From contig CBDIDG010000004.1 in assembly GCA_965277615.1 (NCBI GenBank), positions 248,001 through 312,000 of the forward strand: a stretch of DNA of 64,000 nucleotides. The letters run 5' to 3'. This stretch comes from Bog-532 sp965277615. GTDB lineage: Bacteria > Actinomycetota > Actinomycetes > Streptosporangiales > Streptosporangiaceae. Made by a program: the position numbers and the translations under genes. Shown here piece after piece: positions 9,198 to 17,040 of this stretch; within the stretch, counting starts at the first letter, position 1, and the number at the start of each line of letters is the position of its first letter. Under the pieces are notes generated by a model. It saw only the letters and a list, made by a program, of their open reading frames with translations, did no database searches and had not been told where the DNA came from.

Positions 9198-9228
9198 AGC
9201 GATTGGGCGCTTCACGCGGCCAATCGCT
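9198..9228 (-). terminator. Hairpin between the small membrane protein gene and cydA
   Basis: AGCGATTGG and CCAATCGCT are perfect 9-bp arms around a 13-nt loop that can itself pair three more bases. There is no T-tract. It could be a weak terminator, a processing site or an attenuator that sets the ratio of the upstream gene to cydAB. It does not match the Rex consensus known from other actinobacterial cyd promoters. Confidence 0.4.
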
Positions 9229-9230
9229 GG

Positions 9231-9506
9231 TCAGGAACTGACGTCGGCCGACACGCCGTTGCGCCACGCGGCCGTGCCGGCCGCGGCGGCCGTCCTGGCC
9301 TGCGTCCACTTGAGCTTCGCCACCTCGCTAGGCGGCACCTCCATCGCCTGGATCCACCGGCGGGTGGCGGCGAACAAGTGCGAGCCGCCGACGGCGAGGC
9401 CCGCCGCGACAATCAGGGCGCCGGCTGCGACGAGCGCGCCGCTGGTGATCAGCGGGGCGGTTCTAAATTCCGGCAAGTTGTTGTTTCCCTGCGTGTTAGC
9501 AGACAT
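9231..9506 (-). CDS. Small membrane protein preceding cydAB
   Basis: A 91-residue protein of no family I recognise. One clear hydrophobic segment (about residues 17-42, alanine- and glycine-rich) is followed by a soluble tail with WIQAMEVPPSEVAKLKW. It probably spans the membrane once. It lies 61 bp before cydA and is the first gene after operator 2, so it is probably co-transcribed with the oxidase genes and may be an accessory small subunit; that role is inference from position only. An in-frame GTG three codons upstream (9515) is an alternative start. Neither has a strong ribosome-binding site. Confidence 0.65.
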   Translation of the reverse strand: MSANTQGNNNLPEFRTAPLITSGALVAAGALIVAAGLAVGGSHLFAATRRWIQAMEVPPSEVAKLKWTQARTAAAAGTAAWRNGVSADVSS

Positions 9507-9570
9507 GGCACACACCCATCTGGCCGTCGGACAATGACCATCACTCTGGCCGCCGCGACCGGGACGGGCA

Positions 9571-9587
9571 TCACCCCCCTGGGGTGA
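9571..9587. promoter_or_regulatory. Operator 2, divergent: small protein-cydAB-GMC and GH15
   Basis: TCACCC-CCCTG-GGGTGA, a perfect pair of half-sites. CAGATT starts 31 bp from the centre on the plus side (9610) and CAGAGT 31 bp away on the minus side (9548). Start codons lie 65 and about 90 bp from the site, so one site appears to serve both directions. Confidence 0.7.
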
Positions 9588-9675
9588 GGTGACCGGAAGC
9601 CGCGACCGTCAGATTGGGAGGGTGAGCAAGCCGGCTGGCCTGAGCGGCCCGTCAACGATGACGAAAAGAGGCTCC

Positions 9676-11610
9676 GTGACTGACACACCGGCCCAGACCG
9701 CGCCCGGGCAGACGACCACCAGCACGTTCCCGCCGATCGCCGACTACGCCTTCCTGTCGAACTGCGAGCAGAGCTGCCTGATCGCGCCGGACGGGTCGGT
9801 CGAATGGCTGTGCCTGCCGCGCCCGGATTCCCCGAGCGTCTTCGGGGCGCTGCTGGACCGGACAGCCGGCATGTTCCGGCTCGGTCCCGGCAACACCTAC
9901 GTTCCGCAGAATCGCCGGTATGTGCCCGGGACCATGGTGCTGGAAACGACCTGGCAGACTGCGACGGGGTGGATGGTCGTGCAGGACTTCCTGGCCATGG
10001 GCCCGGTCCCGCACGAGGGACGACGGCCCGACTATCACCGGGCTCCGGCTGATTTCGGCGCCGTCGGGGCGCTCGTCCGGATCGCGACGTGCATCAGCGG
10101 GCGGGTCGAGGCCGTCGTGAACTGCGCGCCGCTGTTCAACTACGGAGTCGATGCCGGCACCTGGAACTATTCGGGTGAGGGCTATGACGCGATGGCCGTC
10201 GCCGCCGCGGAGGGGGACACGCAGCTCAGCCTGGCCGGCAGCATCCCGCTCGGTGTGCTGGGCGCCCGCTGTTACGGCCGCACGACGCTCACGCAGGGCC
10301 AGTCGGCGTTCGTCGCGCTGTCCTGGGGAGATTCCCGGGCGCCGGCCAGCCAGGACGAGGCGTTCAGCGCACTTAACACCACGGTCGACTTCTGGCGCGA
10401 CTGGCTGAGCTCGGCCAAGGTCCCCGACCATCCGTGGAAGCCCTACCTCGACCGCAGCGCCCTGACCCTAAAGGGGCTCAGCTACGCCCCCACCGGCGCC
10501 ATCATGGCCGCGTCAACGACCTCGCTGCCGGAAACGCCGGGCGGCGCGCGCAACTGGGACTACCGGTTCACCTGGATCAGGGACTCGGCGTTCATGCTCC
10601 GCTCGCTGTATCGCCTGGGTTTCGACTGGGAGGCGATCGAGTACTGGGGCTTCGTCCTGGACGCCGTCAGCGGTGGTGACCTCAACCGCAAACCCGAGCT
10701 GCAGATCATGTACGGCATCGGCGGGGAGCGAGACCTCACCGAGCGGACCCTCGACCACCTGTCCGGGTGGCGCGGGGCACGCCCGGTCCGGGTCGGCAAC
10801 GGGGCCTGGAATCAGCAGCAGCACGACGTGTGGGGAATGATCATTGACGCCCTTGACGTCCAGTTCCACCGGGCGGCCGCCCAGATCGTCACGCCGGTGT
10901 GGGAAGGCCTGACCACCTTCGTGGACGCCGCCCTGCAACACTGGCATGAGCCCGACCAGGGCATCTGGGAGGTCCGCGGTGACCCCAAGGACTTCGTAGC
11001 GTCGAAGGTGATGTGCTGGGTGGCGGCCGCGCGGGGCGCCGACATGGCCGATGCGCGGGGCGAGACCGACCGCGCCAACCGCTGGCGGGCGGGCGCCGAC
11101 GAAATCAAGGCCGAGGTACTGGACAAGGGCGTGTCCGACCGGGGCGTGTTCCGGCAGCACTACCAGACCGACGATTTGGACGCCTCGCTGCTGCTGCTGC
11201 CGATCATGGGATTCCTGCCCCCCGACGACAAGCGCGTCATCTCCACCGTGCTGGCCATCGCCGACGAGCTGACCCAGGACGGCCTGGTGCTGCGGTACAA
11301 GGTCGACGGAACCGACACCGGGTTCGATGGCGACGAAGGCACCTTCACCATCTGCTCCTTCTGGCTGGTGACGGCGCTAGCCATGATCGGTGAGACCGAG
11401 CGCGCCCGCGCCCTGTGCCAGAAGCTGCTGTCGTTCGCCGGCCCACTGCTGCTTTACGCGGAGGAGATCGACGCCACGACCGGCCAGCACCTGGGCAATT
11501 TCCCACAGGCGTTCACGCACCTGGCCCTGATCGAAGCCGTGTCGCTGCTCATCGAGTCCGACCGCGCAGGCAGCGCCGGTCCCTCCTACAACCCGCCTCC
11601 CGTCATCTAA
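9676..11610 (+). CDS. Glycoside hydrolase family 15, probable trehalase or glucoamylase
   Basis: A 644-residue GH15 enzyme. The N-terminal beta-sandwich domain begins with PPIADYAFLSNCE and GSVEWLCLPRPDSPS, and the (alpha/alpha)6 catalytic domain includes NWDYRFTWIRDS and, near the end, a DEGTFTICSFW segment typical of the family's second catalytic region. This N-terminal pattern is like the mycobacterial GH15 trehalases, so hydrolysis of trehalose to glucose is the best guess, with alpha-glucan hydrolysis as the alternative. GTG at 9676 is chosen because AAGAGG lies about six bases before it; ATG 9658 has no ribosome-binding site. No signal peptide is seen. It reads away from operator 2 and ends at a strong hairpin terminator. 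Confidence 0.9.
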   Translation: MTDTPAQTAPGQTTTSTFPPIADYAFLSNCEQSCLIAPDGSVEWLCLPRPDSPSVFGALLDRTAGMFRLGPGNTYVPQNRRYVPGTMVLETTWQTATGWMVVQDFLAMGPVPHEGRRPDYHRAPADFGAVGALVRIATCISGRVEAVVNCAPLFNYGVDAGTWNYSGEGYDAMAVAAAEGDTQLSLAGSIPLGVLGARCYGRTTLTQGQSAFVALSWGDSRAPASQDEAFSALNTTVDFWRDWLSSAKVPDHPWKPYLDRSALTLKGLSYAPTGAIMAASTTSLPETPGGARNWDYRFTWIRDSAFMLRSLYRLGFDWEAIEYWGFVLDAVSGGDLNRKPELQIMYGIGGERDLTERTLDHLSGWRGARPVRVGNGAWNQQQHDVWGMIIDALDVQFHRAAAQIVTPVWEGLTTFVDAALQHWHEPDQGIWEVRGDPKDFVASKVMCWVAAARGADMADARGETDRANRWRAGADEIKAEVLDKGVSDRGVFRQHYQTDDLDASLLLLPIMGFLPPDDKRVISTVLAIADELTQDGLVLRYKVDGTDTGFDGDEGTFTICSFWLVTALAMIGETERARALCQKLLSFAGPLLLYAEEIDATTGQHLGNFPQAFTHLALIEAVSLLIESDRAGSAGPSYNPPPVI

Positions 11611-11621
11611 GGGGTGGGATT

Positions 11622-11654
11622 CAGTCGGCCCCGCGGCCTCCGCGGGGCCGACTG
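11622..11654 (+). terminator. Terminator hairpin after the GH15 gene
   Basis: Perfect 15-bp arms (CAGTCGGCCCCGCGG and its complement) with a 3-nt loop begin 11 bp after the GH15 stop codon. There is no T-tract, as is common in high-GC actinobacteria. It separates the GH15 gene from the glutaminase gene. Confidence 0.75.
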
Positions 11655-11681
11655 GCGCTGACCGCTAACCGGAGGATGACC

Positions 11682-12686
11682 ATGGACCTTGGAACCGCCC
11701 CGCAGGACCACCCCGAGACCGAATGGGTATCGACCGGGGCACTTCCGTCCGAAACCGAGATCCAGGCCCTGGTCAAGGTCGGCTACGAACGGTTTCTTCC
11801 GGTCGACGAGGGAGCCGTCGCCGACTACATTCCGGCCCTCGCGGCGGCTTCGCCCACCGCCTTCGGCGTCTGCGTGGCCGGGGTCGGCGGGCGGCTGTTC
11901 TCGATCGGCGATGCTGACCAGGAGTTTGCCATCCAGAGCATCTCTAAGCTCTTTGTCTTCGCCCTGGTCTGTCACGCACTGGGGCACGATGAGGCGCGCC
12001 GGAAGCTGGGCGTCAACAGCACGGGCCTGCCCTTCAACTCGGTGATGGCCATCGAGCTGAATGTCGACCGGACAATGAACCCCCTGGTCAATGCCGGGGC
12101 CATCGCCACCACGAGCCTGGTCCCGGGTACGACCGCGGAGGAAAAATTCGATGCCATCGTCGCCGGGATGTCCCGCTTCGCCGGGCGGCGGCTGGTCATG
12201 GACAAGGACATCTACGCGTCCGAGGCGGCGACCAACAAGCGCAATCAGGGGATCGCCCACCTCCTCGACGGCTACGGCCACATGTACTGCGACCCCGATC
12301 TCGCTACCGATGTCTACACGCGCCAGTGTTCGCTGCGGGTGAGCGCGCGCGACCTGGCCATCATGGGAGCGACGCTGGCCAACGGCGGAGTGAACCCGGT
12401 CACCGGTGAGCAGGCCATCGACACCCGCTATTGCCACCGGGTACTGGCGGTGCTGGCCACCGCCGGCCTCTATGAGGAGTCCGGCCAATGGCTGTACGAC
12501 GTCGGCCTGCCGGGCAAGAGCGGAGTCAGCGGAGGCCTCGTGACGGTGTCGCCGGGCAAAGGGAGCGTCGGCACCTTCTCCCCGCCGCTGGATGCGGCCG
12601 GCAACAGCGTCCGGGGCCAGCGGATCACCAGGTACCTGTCGGAGGGGCTTGGGCTGAATCTCTTCGCCTCGGTTCCGGTGGGTTGA
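11682..12686 (+). CDS. glsA: Glutaminase A
   Basis: A 334-residue beta-lactamase-fold glutaminase that hydrolyses glutamine to glutamate and ammonia. The Ser-x-x-Lys catalytic pair is seen as Ser86 and Lys89 in QSISKLF, with PFNS, NPLVNAGAI and GKSGVSGG as further family motifs. ATG 11682 is preferred over ATG 11676 because GGAGG at 11671-11675 is six bases before the former and touches the latter. The gene follows the GH15 terminator and precedes a DosR-like palindrome. Released ammonia consumes protons and glutamate is the substrate of the decarboxylase encoded 2.3 kb downstream, so a joint role in acid resistance is plausible. Confidence 0.95.
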   Translation: MDLGTAPQDHPETEWVSTGALPSETEIQALVKVGYERFLPVDEGAVADYIPALAAASPTAFGVCVAGVGGRLFSIGDADQEFAIQSISKLFVFALVCHALGHDEARRKLGVNSTGLPFNSVMAIELNVDRTMNPLVNAGAIATTSLVPGTTAEEKFDAIVAGMSRFAGRRLVMDKDIYASEAATNKRNQGIAHLLDGYGHMYCDPDLATDVYTRQCSLRVSARDLAIMGATLANGGVNPVTGEQAIDTRYCHRVLAVLATAGLYEESGQWLYDVGLPGKSGVSGGLVTVSPGKGSVGTFSPPLDAAGNSVRGQRITRYLSEGLGLNLFASVPVG

Positions 12687-12702
12687 CGTGGATCCCCGGA
12701 CC

Positions 12703-12720
12703 TAAGGACCTTGGTCCCTA
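12703..12720. promoter_or_regulatory. DosR/DevR-like palindrome upstream of the MEDS gene
   Basis: TAAGGACC-TT-GGTCCCTA is an 18-bp dyad with one arm mismatch. The DosR (DevR) box core is GGGACT-WW-AGTCCC; the bottom strand here reads GGGACC-AA-GGTCCT, the same layout with a W-W centre. It is the only such box I found in the window, and it lies 78 bp before the MEDS start. Confidence 0.45.
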
Positions 12721-12797
12721 GCCAGATGCCAAACCATGAGGTCACATGGCTTGACTGGTAGGCGGCACATCGCGTGCGGCACCCCAGTGGGAGAAAC

Positions 12798-14012
12798 ATG
12801 GCGTCGTCAGCGAGCAAGCGCGCCGATCGCTGGAGGGCCCGGGCCGTTGCCGTAGCCGGTCGGCCCACGCATGGTGACACCGCGCGCCTGCGGCGCCAGC
12901 CGATGCGGATGGTGGAGGGCCGGGCCGAGGGTGGCTACCGGGACCTCTTCGAGCTCATCTGCCCGAGCTGCGGTGACCATCCTTACCTGGATTACTCGGA
13001 GGTCTCGCCGCGGCTTCAGCGCCTGCGCGGGCCACGGACGCTCACGGCGGGCCTGGCCGCCTATGAGGAGCACCTGGCGCAGAACTCCGGGTACCGGCAT
13101 GAGGCGCTGCTGTACTCCGGGCCGGATGAATTCCGTACCGCTGCGGTGTCGTTTGCTCGCCGGGCCGTCCGGGCGGGCGACCCGATCCTGGTCATGGTGA
13201 GCCGCCCAAAGATCGACATGCTGCGCCGGGAGCTGGGGGCTGACGCCGATAAGGTCAGCTTCGCTGACATGGCGGAGGTTGGCCGTAACCCCGGCCGAAT
13301 CATCGCCGCGTGGCATGCGTTCGCCCAGGCCCACACCGGGGCGGAGCAGCTGTACGGAATCGGGGAGCCGATCTATCCGGGGCGTTCGCTGGCTGAGGTG
13401 ACCGAATGCCAGCTGCACGAGGCGCTGCTGAACGTCGCTTTCGACGCGTCTACGCCGCTGTGGCTGCTGTGTCCCTACGACCTTGAGGCGCTGACCGCAG
13501 CCGTTATCGACGAGGCCTGGCGGACGCACCCGCTCGTCGCCCAGGGCGAGGACCGGCAGCAGAGCAGCGTGTACCGGCCGGTCGACCCCGCTGATCCATT
13601 TGCCCGGCCGCGGCCGGCCTCGCCACCAGAAGCGGACCATCTGATCGTCCGGCCGGGGGACCTCGGCCGAGTGGGTACGTTCGTCGCCAGGCACGCCCGC
13701 CAGGCTGGACTGGGCCAGGAAGCGACCACCGCATTGTTGGTAGCGGTCAAGCAGATTACTGCCAACAGCGACCGCAACGCGGGCGGTGAGGGCGAGCTTC
13801 GTGCCTGGGCCGACGGCCAGGCGCTGGTCTGCGAGATATCCGACCACAGCCGGCTCACCTGGCCGCTGGCTGGCCGCCTGCCGCCCGGCGCGGACGCCGG
13901 CGTCGGCGCCGGGCCGGGAGACGATCTGTGGCTGGCCAATCAGCTCTGCGACCTGGTGCAGCTTTACTCCTCGCCCGGTCGGGCCACGATCCGGCTCCAC
14001 CAGTACGTGTGA
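12798..14012 (+). CDS. MEDS-domain sensor with degenerate anti-sigma-like ATPase domain
   Basis: A 404-residue protein of three parts. Residues ~35-85 hold a conserved actinobacterial segment with a cysteine pair (ELICPSCGDHPYLDYSE) that usually occurs as a separate small protein. Residues ~90-260 are a MEDS (DcmR-like sensory) domain beginning with RHEALLYSG. Residues ~285-400 resemble the RsbW-type HATPase domain that usually follows MEDS. In the N-box the usual catalytic Glu appears replaced by Gln319 (AVKQITANS), so kinase activity is doubtful. By family it would sense a signal and control a sigma or anti-sigma partner. GGGAGA precedes ATG 12798; an upstream in-frame GTG (12774) is less likely. 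A DosR-like palindrome lies upstream. Confidence 0.75.
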   Translation: MASSASKRADRWRARAVAVAGRPTHGDTARLRRQPMRMVEGRAEGGYRDLFELICPSCGDHPYLDYSEVSPRLQRLRGPRTLTAGLAAYEEHLAQNSGYRHEALLYSGPDEFRTAAVSFARRAVRAGDPILVMVSRPKIDMLRRELGADADKVSFADMAEVGRNPGRIIAAWHAFAQAHTGAEQLYGIGEPIYPGRSLAEVTECQLHEALLNVAFDASTPLWLLCPYDLEALTAAVIDEAWRTHPLVAQGEDRQQSSVYRPVDPADPFARPRPASPPEADHLIVRPGDLGRVGTFVARHARQAGLGQEATTALLVAVKQITANSDRNAGGEGELRAWADGQALVCEISDHSRLTWPLAGRLPPGADAGVGAGPGDDLWLANQLCDLVQLYSSPGRATIRLHQYV

Positions 14013-14015
14013 CGG

Positions 14016-14822
14016 CTACTCGCTTTCCTCGGTGCGTTCGGGCAGCAGTAGCAGCGCCCCGACCAGGAAACACACCGCGCCGATGAAGGTGCCCAGATTC
14101 GCCCGCTCGGCGTTACGCAGCTGGCCGGTCGCCGGGCTGATGTAGCCGGCCACGGCGGAGACACCGAAAGCTACCGAGCCGACCAGGTTGAGCAGCGTGA
14201 TCCACCACGCCCACGACCGGGGCTGCCAGCCGGTCCAGCCGTGGCAGACCTCGAACCAGGCCATGGCGCTGGCCACCAGGAAGCACACCGAGCCAACGGC
14301 GTCGGGCCGCCACACATGCTGATGCGCGGCTGAGGCGGTGAGGTCGACCCGCAGCGCGTTCCCCGTGCTGACGTTGAAGAACAAGGTCCCGGCCAGCTGA
14401 ATCGCCGTCGCCCACCAGTCGATCCGGTGCGGCTGGAAGACAAAGAAACGCCGCCGATGCCGGTGGGCTGGCTGCGGCGCGGCGTCCACGGCCTCCCGGT
14501 AGGTGAGGAACCCAGCCGCGGTGAAGAACAGCGAGCCGATGAAGAACGTCCCGGCGTCCCAGCGGGTCCCGACGGCACTGGCGTAGCTGGGGACCGCGCC
14601 CACGGCGAACAGCACCGACCCCACCGCGAACAGGACCGCGATCCACCAGCCCCGCGCCCGGGGGGCCCACCAGGTTGAGCCGGCCGCCGAGGCGGGCCGC
14701 AAATGCTTGCGGTGGCGGCGGGAATCCCAGTGCGCCACTGCGCCATCGGGGCGGACGTGCTCAACGAAGGTCACGAAGGGGCCGACGCGGCCCGGCCGGT
14801 CGTCGCGCTCCCGCACGGACAT
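14016..14822 (-). CDS. Polytopic membrane protein of unknown function
   Basis: A 268-residue protein with about six hydrophobic helices after a charged N-terminal ~50 residues. Repeated aromatic motifs (STWWAPR, RIDWWATAIQ, RSWAWWITLLN) each precede a helix pair, suggesting an internal duplication. I do not recognise a characterised family. AGGA lies seven bases before the ATG. It is divergent from gadB across operator 3, whose minus-strand -10-like CATCCT is correctly spaced, so both genes are probably induced together. It ends convergently, 3 bp from the MEDS gene. Confidence 0.75.
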   Translation of the reverse strand: MSVRERDDRPGRVGPFVTFVEHVRPDGAVAHWDSRRHRKHLRPASAAGSTWWAPRARGWWIAVLFAVGSVLFAVGAVPSYASAVGTRWDAGTFFIGSLFFTAAGFLTYREAVDAAPQPAHRHRRRFFVFQPHRIDWWATAIQLAGTLFFNVSTGNALRVDLTASAAHQHVWRPDAVGSVCFLVASAMAWFEVCHGWTGWQPRSWAWWITLLNLVGSVAFGVSAVAGYISPATGQLRNAERANLGTFIGAVCFLVGALLLLPERTEESE

Positions 14823-14895
14823 CGGCGCGTCCTGTCTGATCGGTTCGATCCACTCGGCTCTGACAGCAGGATGCCTGGCCCGGAGACTCGCAGCC

Positions 14896-14912
14896 TCACC
14901 CACCGGAGGTGA
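14896..14912. promoter_or_regulatory. Operator 3, divergent: membrane protein and gadB
   Basis: TCACCC-ACCGG-AGGTGA, one mismatch in the right half. AAGCAT begins 31 bp to the right of the centre (14935) and CATCCT 31 bp to the left on the minus strand (14873). A 16-bp perfect palindrome, GGCCCTGATCAGGGCC, follows at 14916-14931. Confidence 0.65.
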
Positions 14913-15021
14913 TGCGGCCCTGATCAGGGCCGGAAAGCATGGACAGGAGTGCCGCCTCTGGCCGGACGGCGAACGCCACGGCCCAGGATCGGCGGGTGTT
15001 CCGATCGAGGAGGTACGGATT

Positions 15022-16422
15022 ATGCCGCTGCACGAGCGTGACACGGTTCGGGAGCAGATAGACGAGTGCGTCTTTGTCGGGCACGACCTGACCCGGGAGG
15101 TACCCAAGTACCGCTTCCCGTCTGCGGAGTCGCCGGCCCGCGAGGCGTACCAGGTGGTCGCGGACGAGCTGATGCTGGACGGGAACGCGCGGCAGAACCT
15201 GGCCACGTTCTGCCAGACGTGGGCCGAGCCGGAGCTTATGGCGCTGATGGCCATGTCGATCCACAAGAACATGATCGACAAGGACGAGTACCCGCAGACC
15301 GCCGAGATCGAGGCCCGCTGCGTGCACATGCTGGCCGACCTGTGGAATGCGCCGGATGTGGGCAACGCCGTGGGCGCCTCGGCCATCGGGTCCTCGGAGG
15401 CCTGCATGCTGGCCGGCATGGCGGCCAAGTGGCGGTGGCGGGCCAAGCGGGAAGCCGAGGGCAAGCCGACAGACCGGCCGAACATGGTGTGCGGCCCGGT
15501 CCAGGTGGTGTGGCACAAGTTCGCCAAGTACTGGGACATCGAGATGCGCGAGGTCCCGATGTCGCATGGCCACTACATGATGGATCCGGCCTCGATGCTC
15601 GAGCGGGTGGACGAGAACACCATCATGGTCGTCCCCACGCTCGGGGTGACCTACACCGGCTCCTACGAGCCGGTGGAGGCCATGGCCGCTGCCCTGGACC
15701 AGCTCCAAGCCGATACCGGCCTGGACGTCCCGATCCACGTGGACGGGGCCAGCGGCGCGTTCCTGGCCCCGTTCTGTGCACCCGAGGTCGCCTTCGACTT
15801 CCGGCTGCCCCGGGTGAAGTCGATCAGCGCCTCCGGGCACAAGTTCGGGCTGGCCCCGCTGGGGGTCGGCTGGATCCTGTGGCGGGACCGCGCCGAGCTG
15901 CCCGAGGACTTGATCTTCCACGTCAACTACCTCGGCGGCGACATGCCGGTCTTCCAGATCAACTTCTCCCGCCCGGCCGGTCAGATCATCGCCCAGTACT
16001 ACAACTTCCTGCGGCTGGGCCGCGAGGGCTACCACGACATCCACAACGCGTCTTACGAGACCGGCCAGTATCTGGCGCGCGAAATCGTCAAGGTGGGGCC
16101 GTTCGAGCTGCTGTGCGACAGCGACCCGGCCACCGGGATCCCGACGGTCACCTGGCGGATCCGGGAAGGCGAAGATCCCGGCTACACGCTGTTCGACCTG
16201 GCCGATCGGTTGCGGGCCCAAGGCTGGCAGGTGCCGGCCTACACGCTCACCGGAACGGCATCCGACATCCCCGTGCAGCGCATCCTGGTTCGCCTGGGCG
16301 TGAGCCGGGACATGGCGTCGCTGCTGCTGGACGACTTCCGGAACGCCGTGGCCCACTTCTCCCGGCACCCGGTCACCGTGCCGATGACCAAGGAAGAGTC
16401 GGGTGGCTTCAGCCACCTGTAG
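15022..16422 (+). CDS. gadB: Glutamate decarboxylase
   Basis: A 466-residue PLP-dependent glutamate decarboxylase, the same length as the E. coli enzyme. It converts glutamate to GABA and CO2 and consumes a cytoplasmic proton. The PLP lysine is Lys274 in SASGHKFG; HVDGASGAF and VGASAIGSSEA are further family motifs. GAGGAGG lies eight bases before ATG 15022, and the longer in-frame extension upstream has no support. A leader of about 75 nt separates it from the predicted start of transcription at operator 3. No GadC-type glutamate/GABA antiporter is present in the window. glsA lies 2.3 kb upstream, and a CLC transporter gene 14 kb away shares the operator. Confidence 0.96.
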   Translation: MPLHERDTVREQIDECVFVGHDLTREVPKYRFPSAESPAREAYQVVADELMLDGNARQNLATFCQTWAEPELMALMAMSIHKNMIDKDEYPQTAEIEARCVHMLADLWNAPDVGNAVGASAIGSSEACMLAGMAAKWRWRAKREAEGKPTDRPNMVCGPVQVVWHKFAKYWDIEMREVPMSHGHYMMDPASMLERVDENTIMVVPTLGVTYTGSYEPVEAMAAALDQLQADTGLDVPIHVDGASGAFLAPFCAPEVAFDFRLPRVKSISASGHKFGLAPLGVGWILWRDRAELPEDLIFHVNYLGGDMPVFQINFSRPAGQIIAQYYNFLRLGREGYHDIHNASYETGQYLAREIVKVGPFELLCDSDPATGIPTVTWRIREGEDPGYTLFDLADRLRAQGWQVPAYTLTGTASDIPVQRILVRLGVSRDMASLLLDDFRNAVAHFSRHPVTVPMTKEESGGFSHL

Positions 16423-16450
16423 CGGCCTTCGGGAGGTCACGGCCATGAGG

Positions 16451-16936
16451 TCACGAGCTGGGTGGTGTGAACATCAGGGGCCGCACCAGCCGGCCGAGCC
16501 GGTCCATCAGCCGTGGGCCGGCGGGGATGGGGCCCGGCGGGCCGTACTGCACGAATACGTAGTCCAGTCGCCGGGCCAGGATCCCGTCGGTGGCGATCTG
16601 GTCCCCGATCACCATCCCGGGCCGAGGGAAGCTTTGGTACGACGCGATCCGCAGCGGCTTGCCCGCCGACGCCAGGTAGACCACTCGCACGCCGTCACCT
16701 GGGGGCAAGCCGGACGGGCGGCGCACCGAATTGGTGGCAAAGCACACCACCTGCACGCTTGGCACCGTCTCGAGCTGGCTGAGGACCAGCGCAACCCCCT
16801 GGTCAAGGGCCGCCTGGCCGCTGTCCCAGTACGCGACCAGGGGCTCGATGTCGAAGATGACGGTCCGTGCCGCCAGCTGCCGGGCCCGGTGGAGCACCTC
16901 ATCCAGCTCAGTAAGTCGCTCATACCCGGCTCTCAT
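16451..16936 (-). CDS. HAD-superfamily (YqeG-like) protein with altered active site
   Basis: A 161-residue protein that follows the layout of HAD IIIA (YqeG-type) phosphatases: motif I region VIFDIEPLVAYW, motif II region VVCFATNS, a lysine in SAGKPLR and motif IV region GMVIGDQIATDGILA. In motif I the expected DxD(N/G)T reads DIEPL: the nucleophile-position Asp is kept but the second Asp is Glu and the Thr is lost. The protein may be inactive as a phosphatase or have changed chemistry. GAGGT precedes the ATG. It is convergent with gadB and divergent from the lipid-kinase-like gene. No shared operator is seen upstream. Confidence 0.7.
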   Translation of the reverse strand: MRAGYERLTELDEVLHRARQLAARTVIFDIEPLVAYWDSGQAALDQGVALVLSQLETVPSVQVVCFATNSVRRPSGLPPGDGVRVVYLASAGKPLRIASYQSFPRPGMVIGDQIATDGILARRLDYVFVQYGPPGPIPAGPRLMDRLGRLVRPLMFTPPSS

Positions 16937-17040
16937 GCCGCTACCTCAGCATGCAGGCCGGGGTCACCGCCAGCCCCGCAGCGGGTGGTCCTGTCCCTGC
17001 GCCTGGCTTTGCGACCCAGTCTTTGGCAGGGTGGAACGTG

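Noticed and set aside
14707..15021. N-terminal extension of glutamate decarboxylase
   Set aside because: It runs through operator 3 and the divergent gene; the family start and GAGGAGG support ATG 15022.
16969..17000. TCACCG and GGGTGG pair before the lipid-kinase-like gene
   Set aside because: The spacing is 13 bases instead of five and both halves are imperfect.
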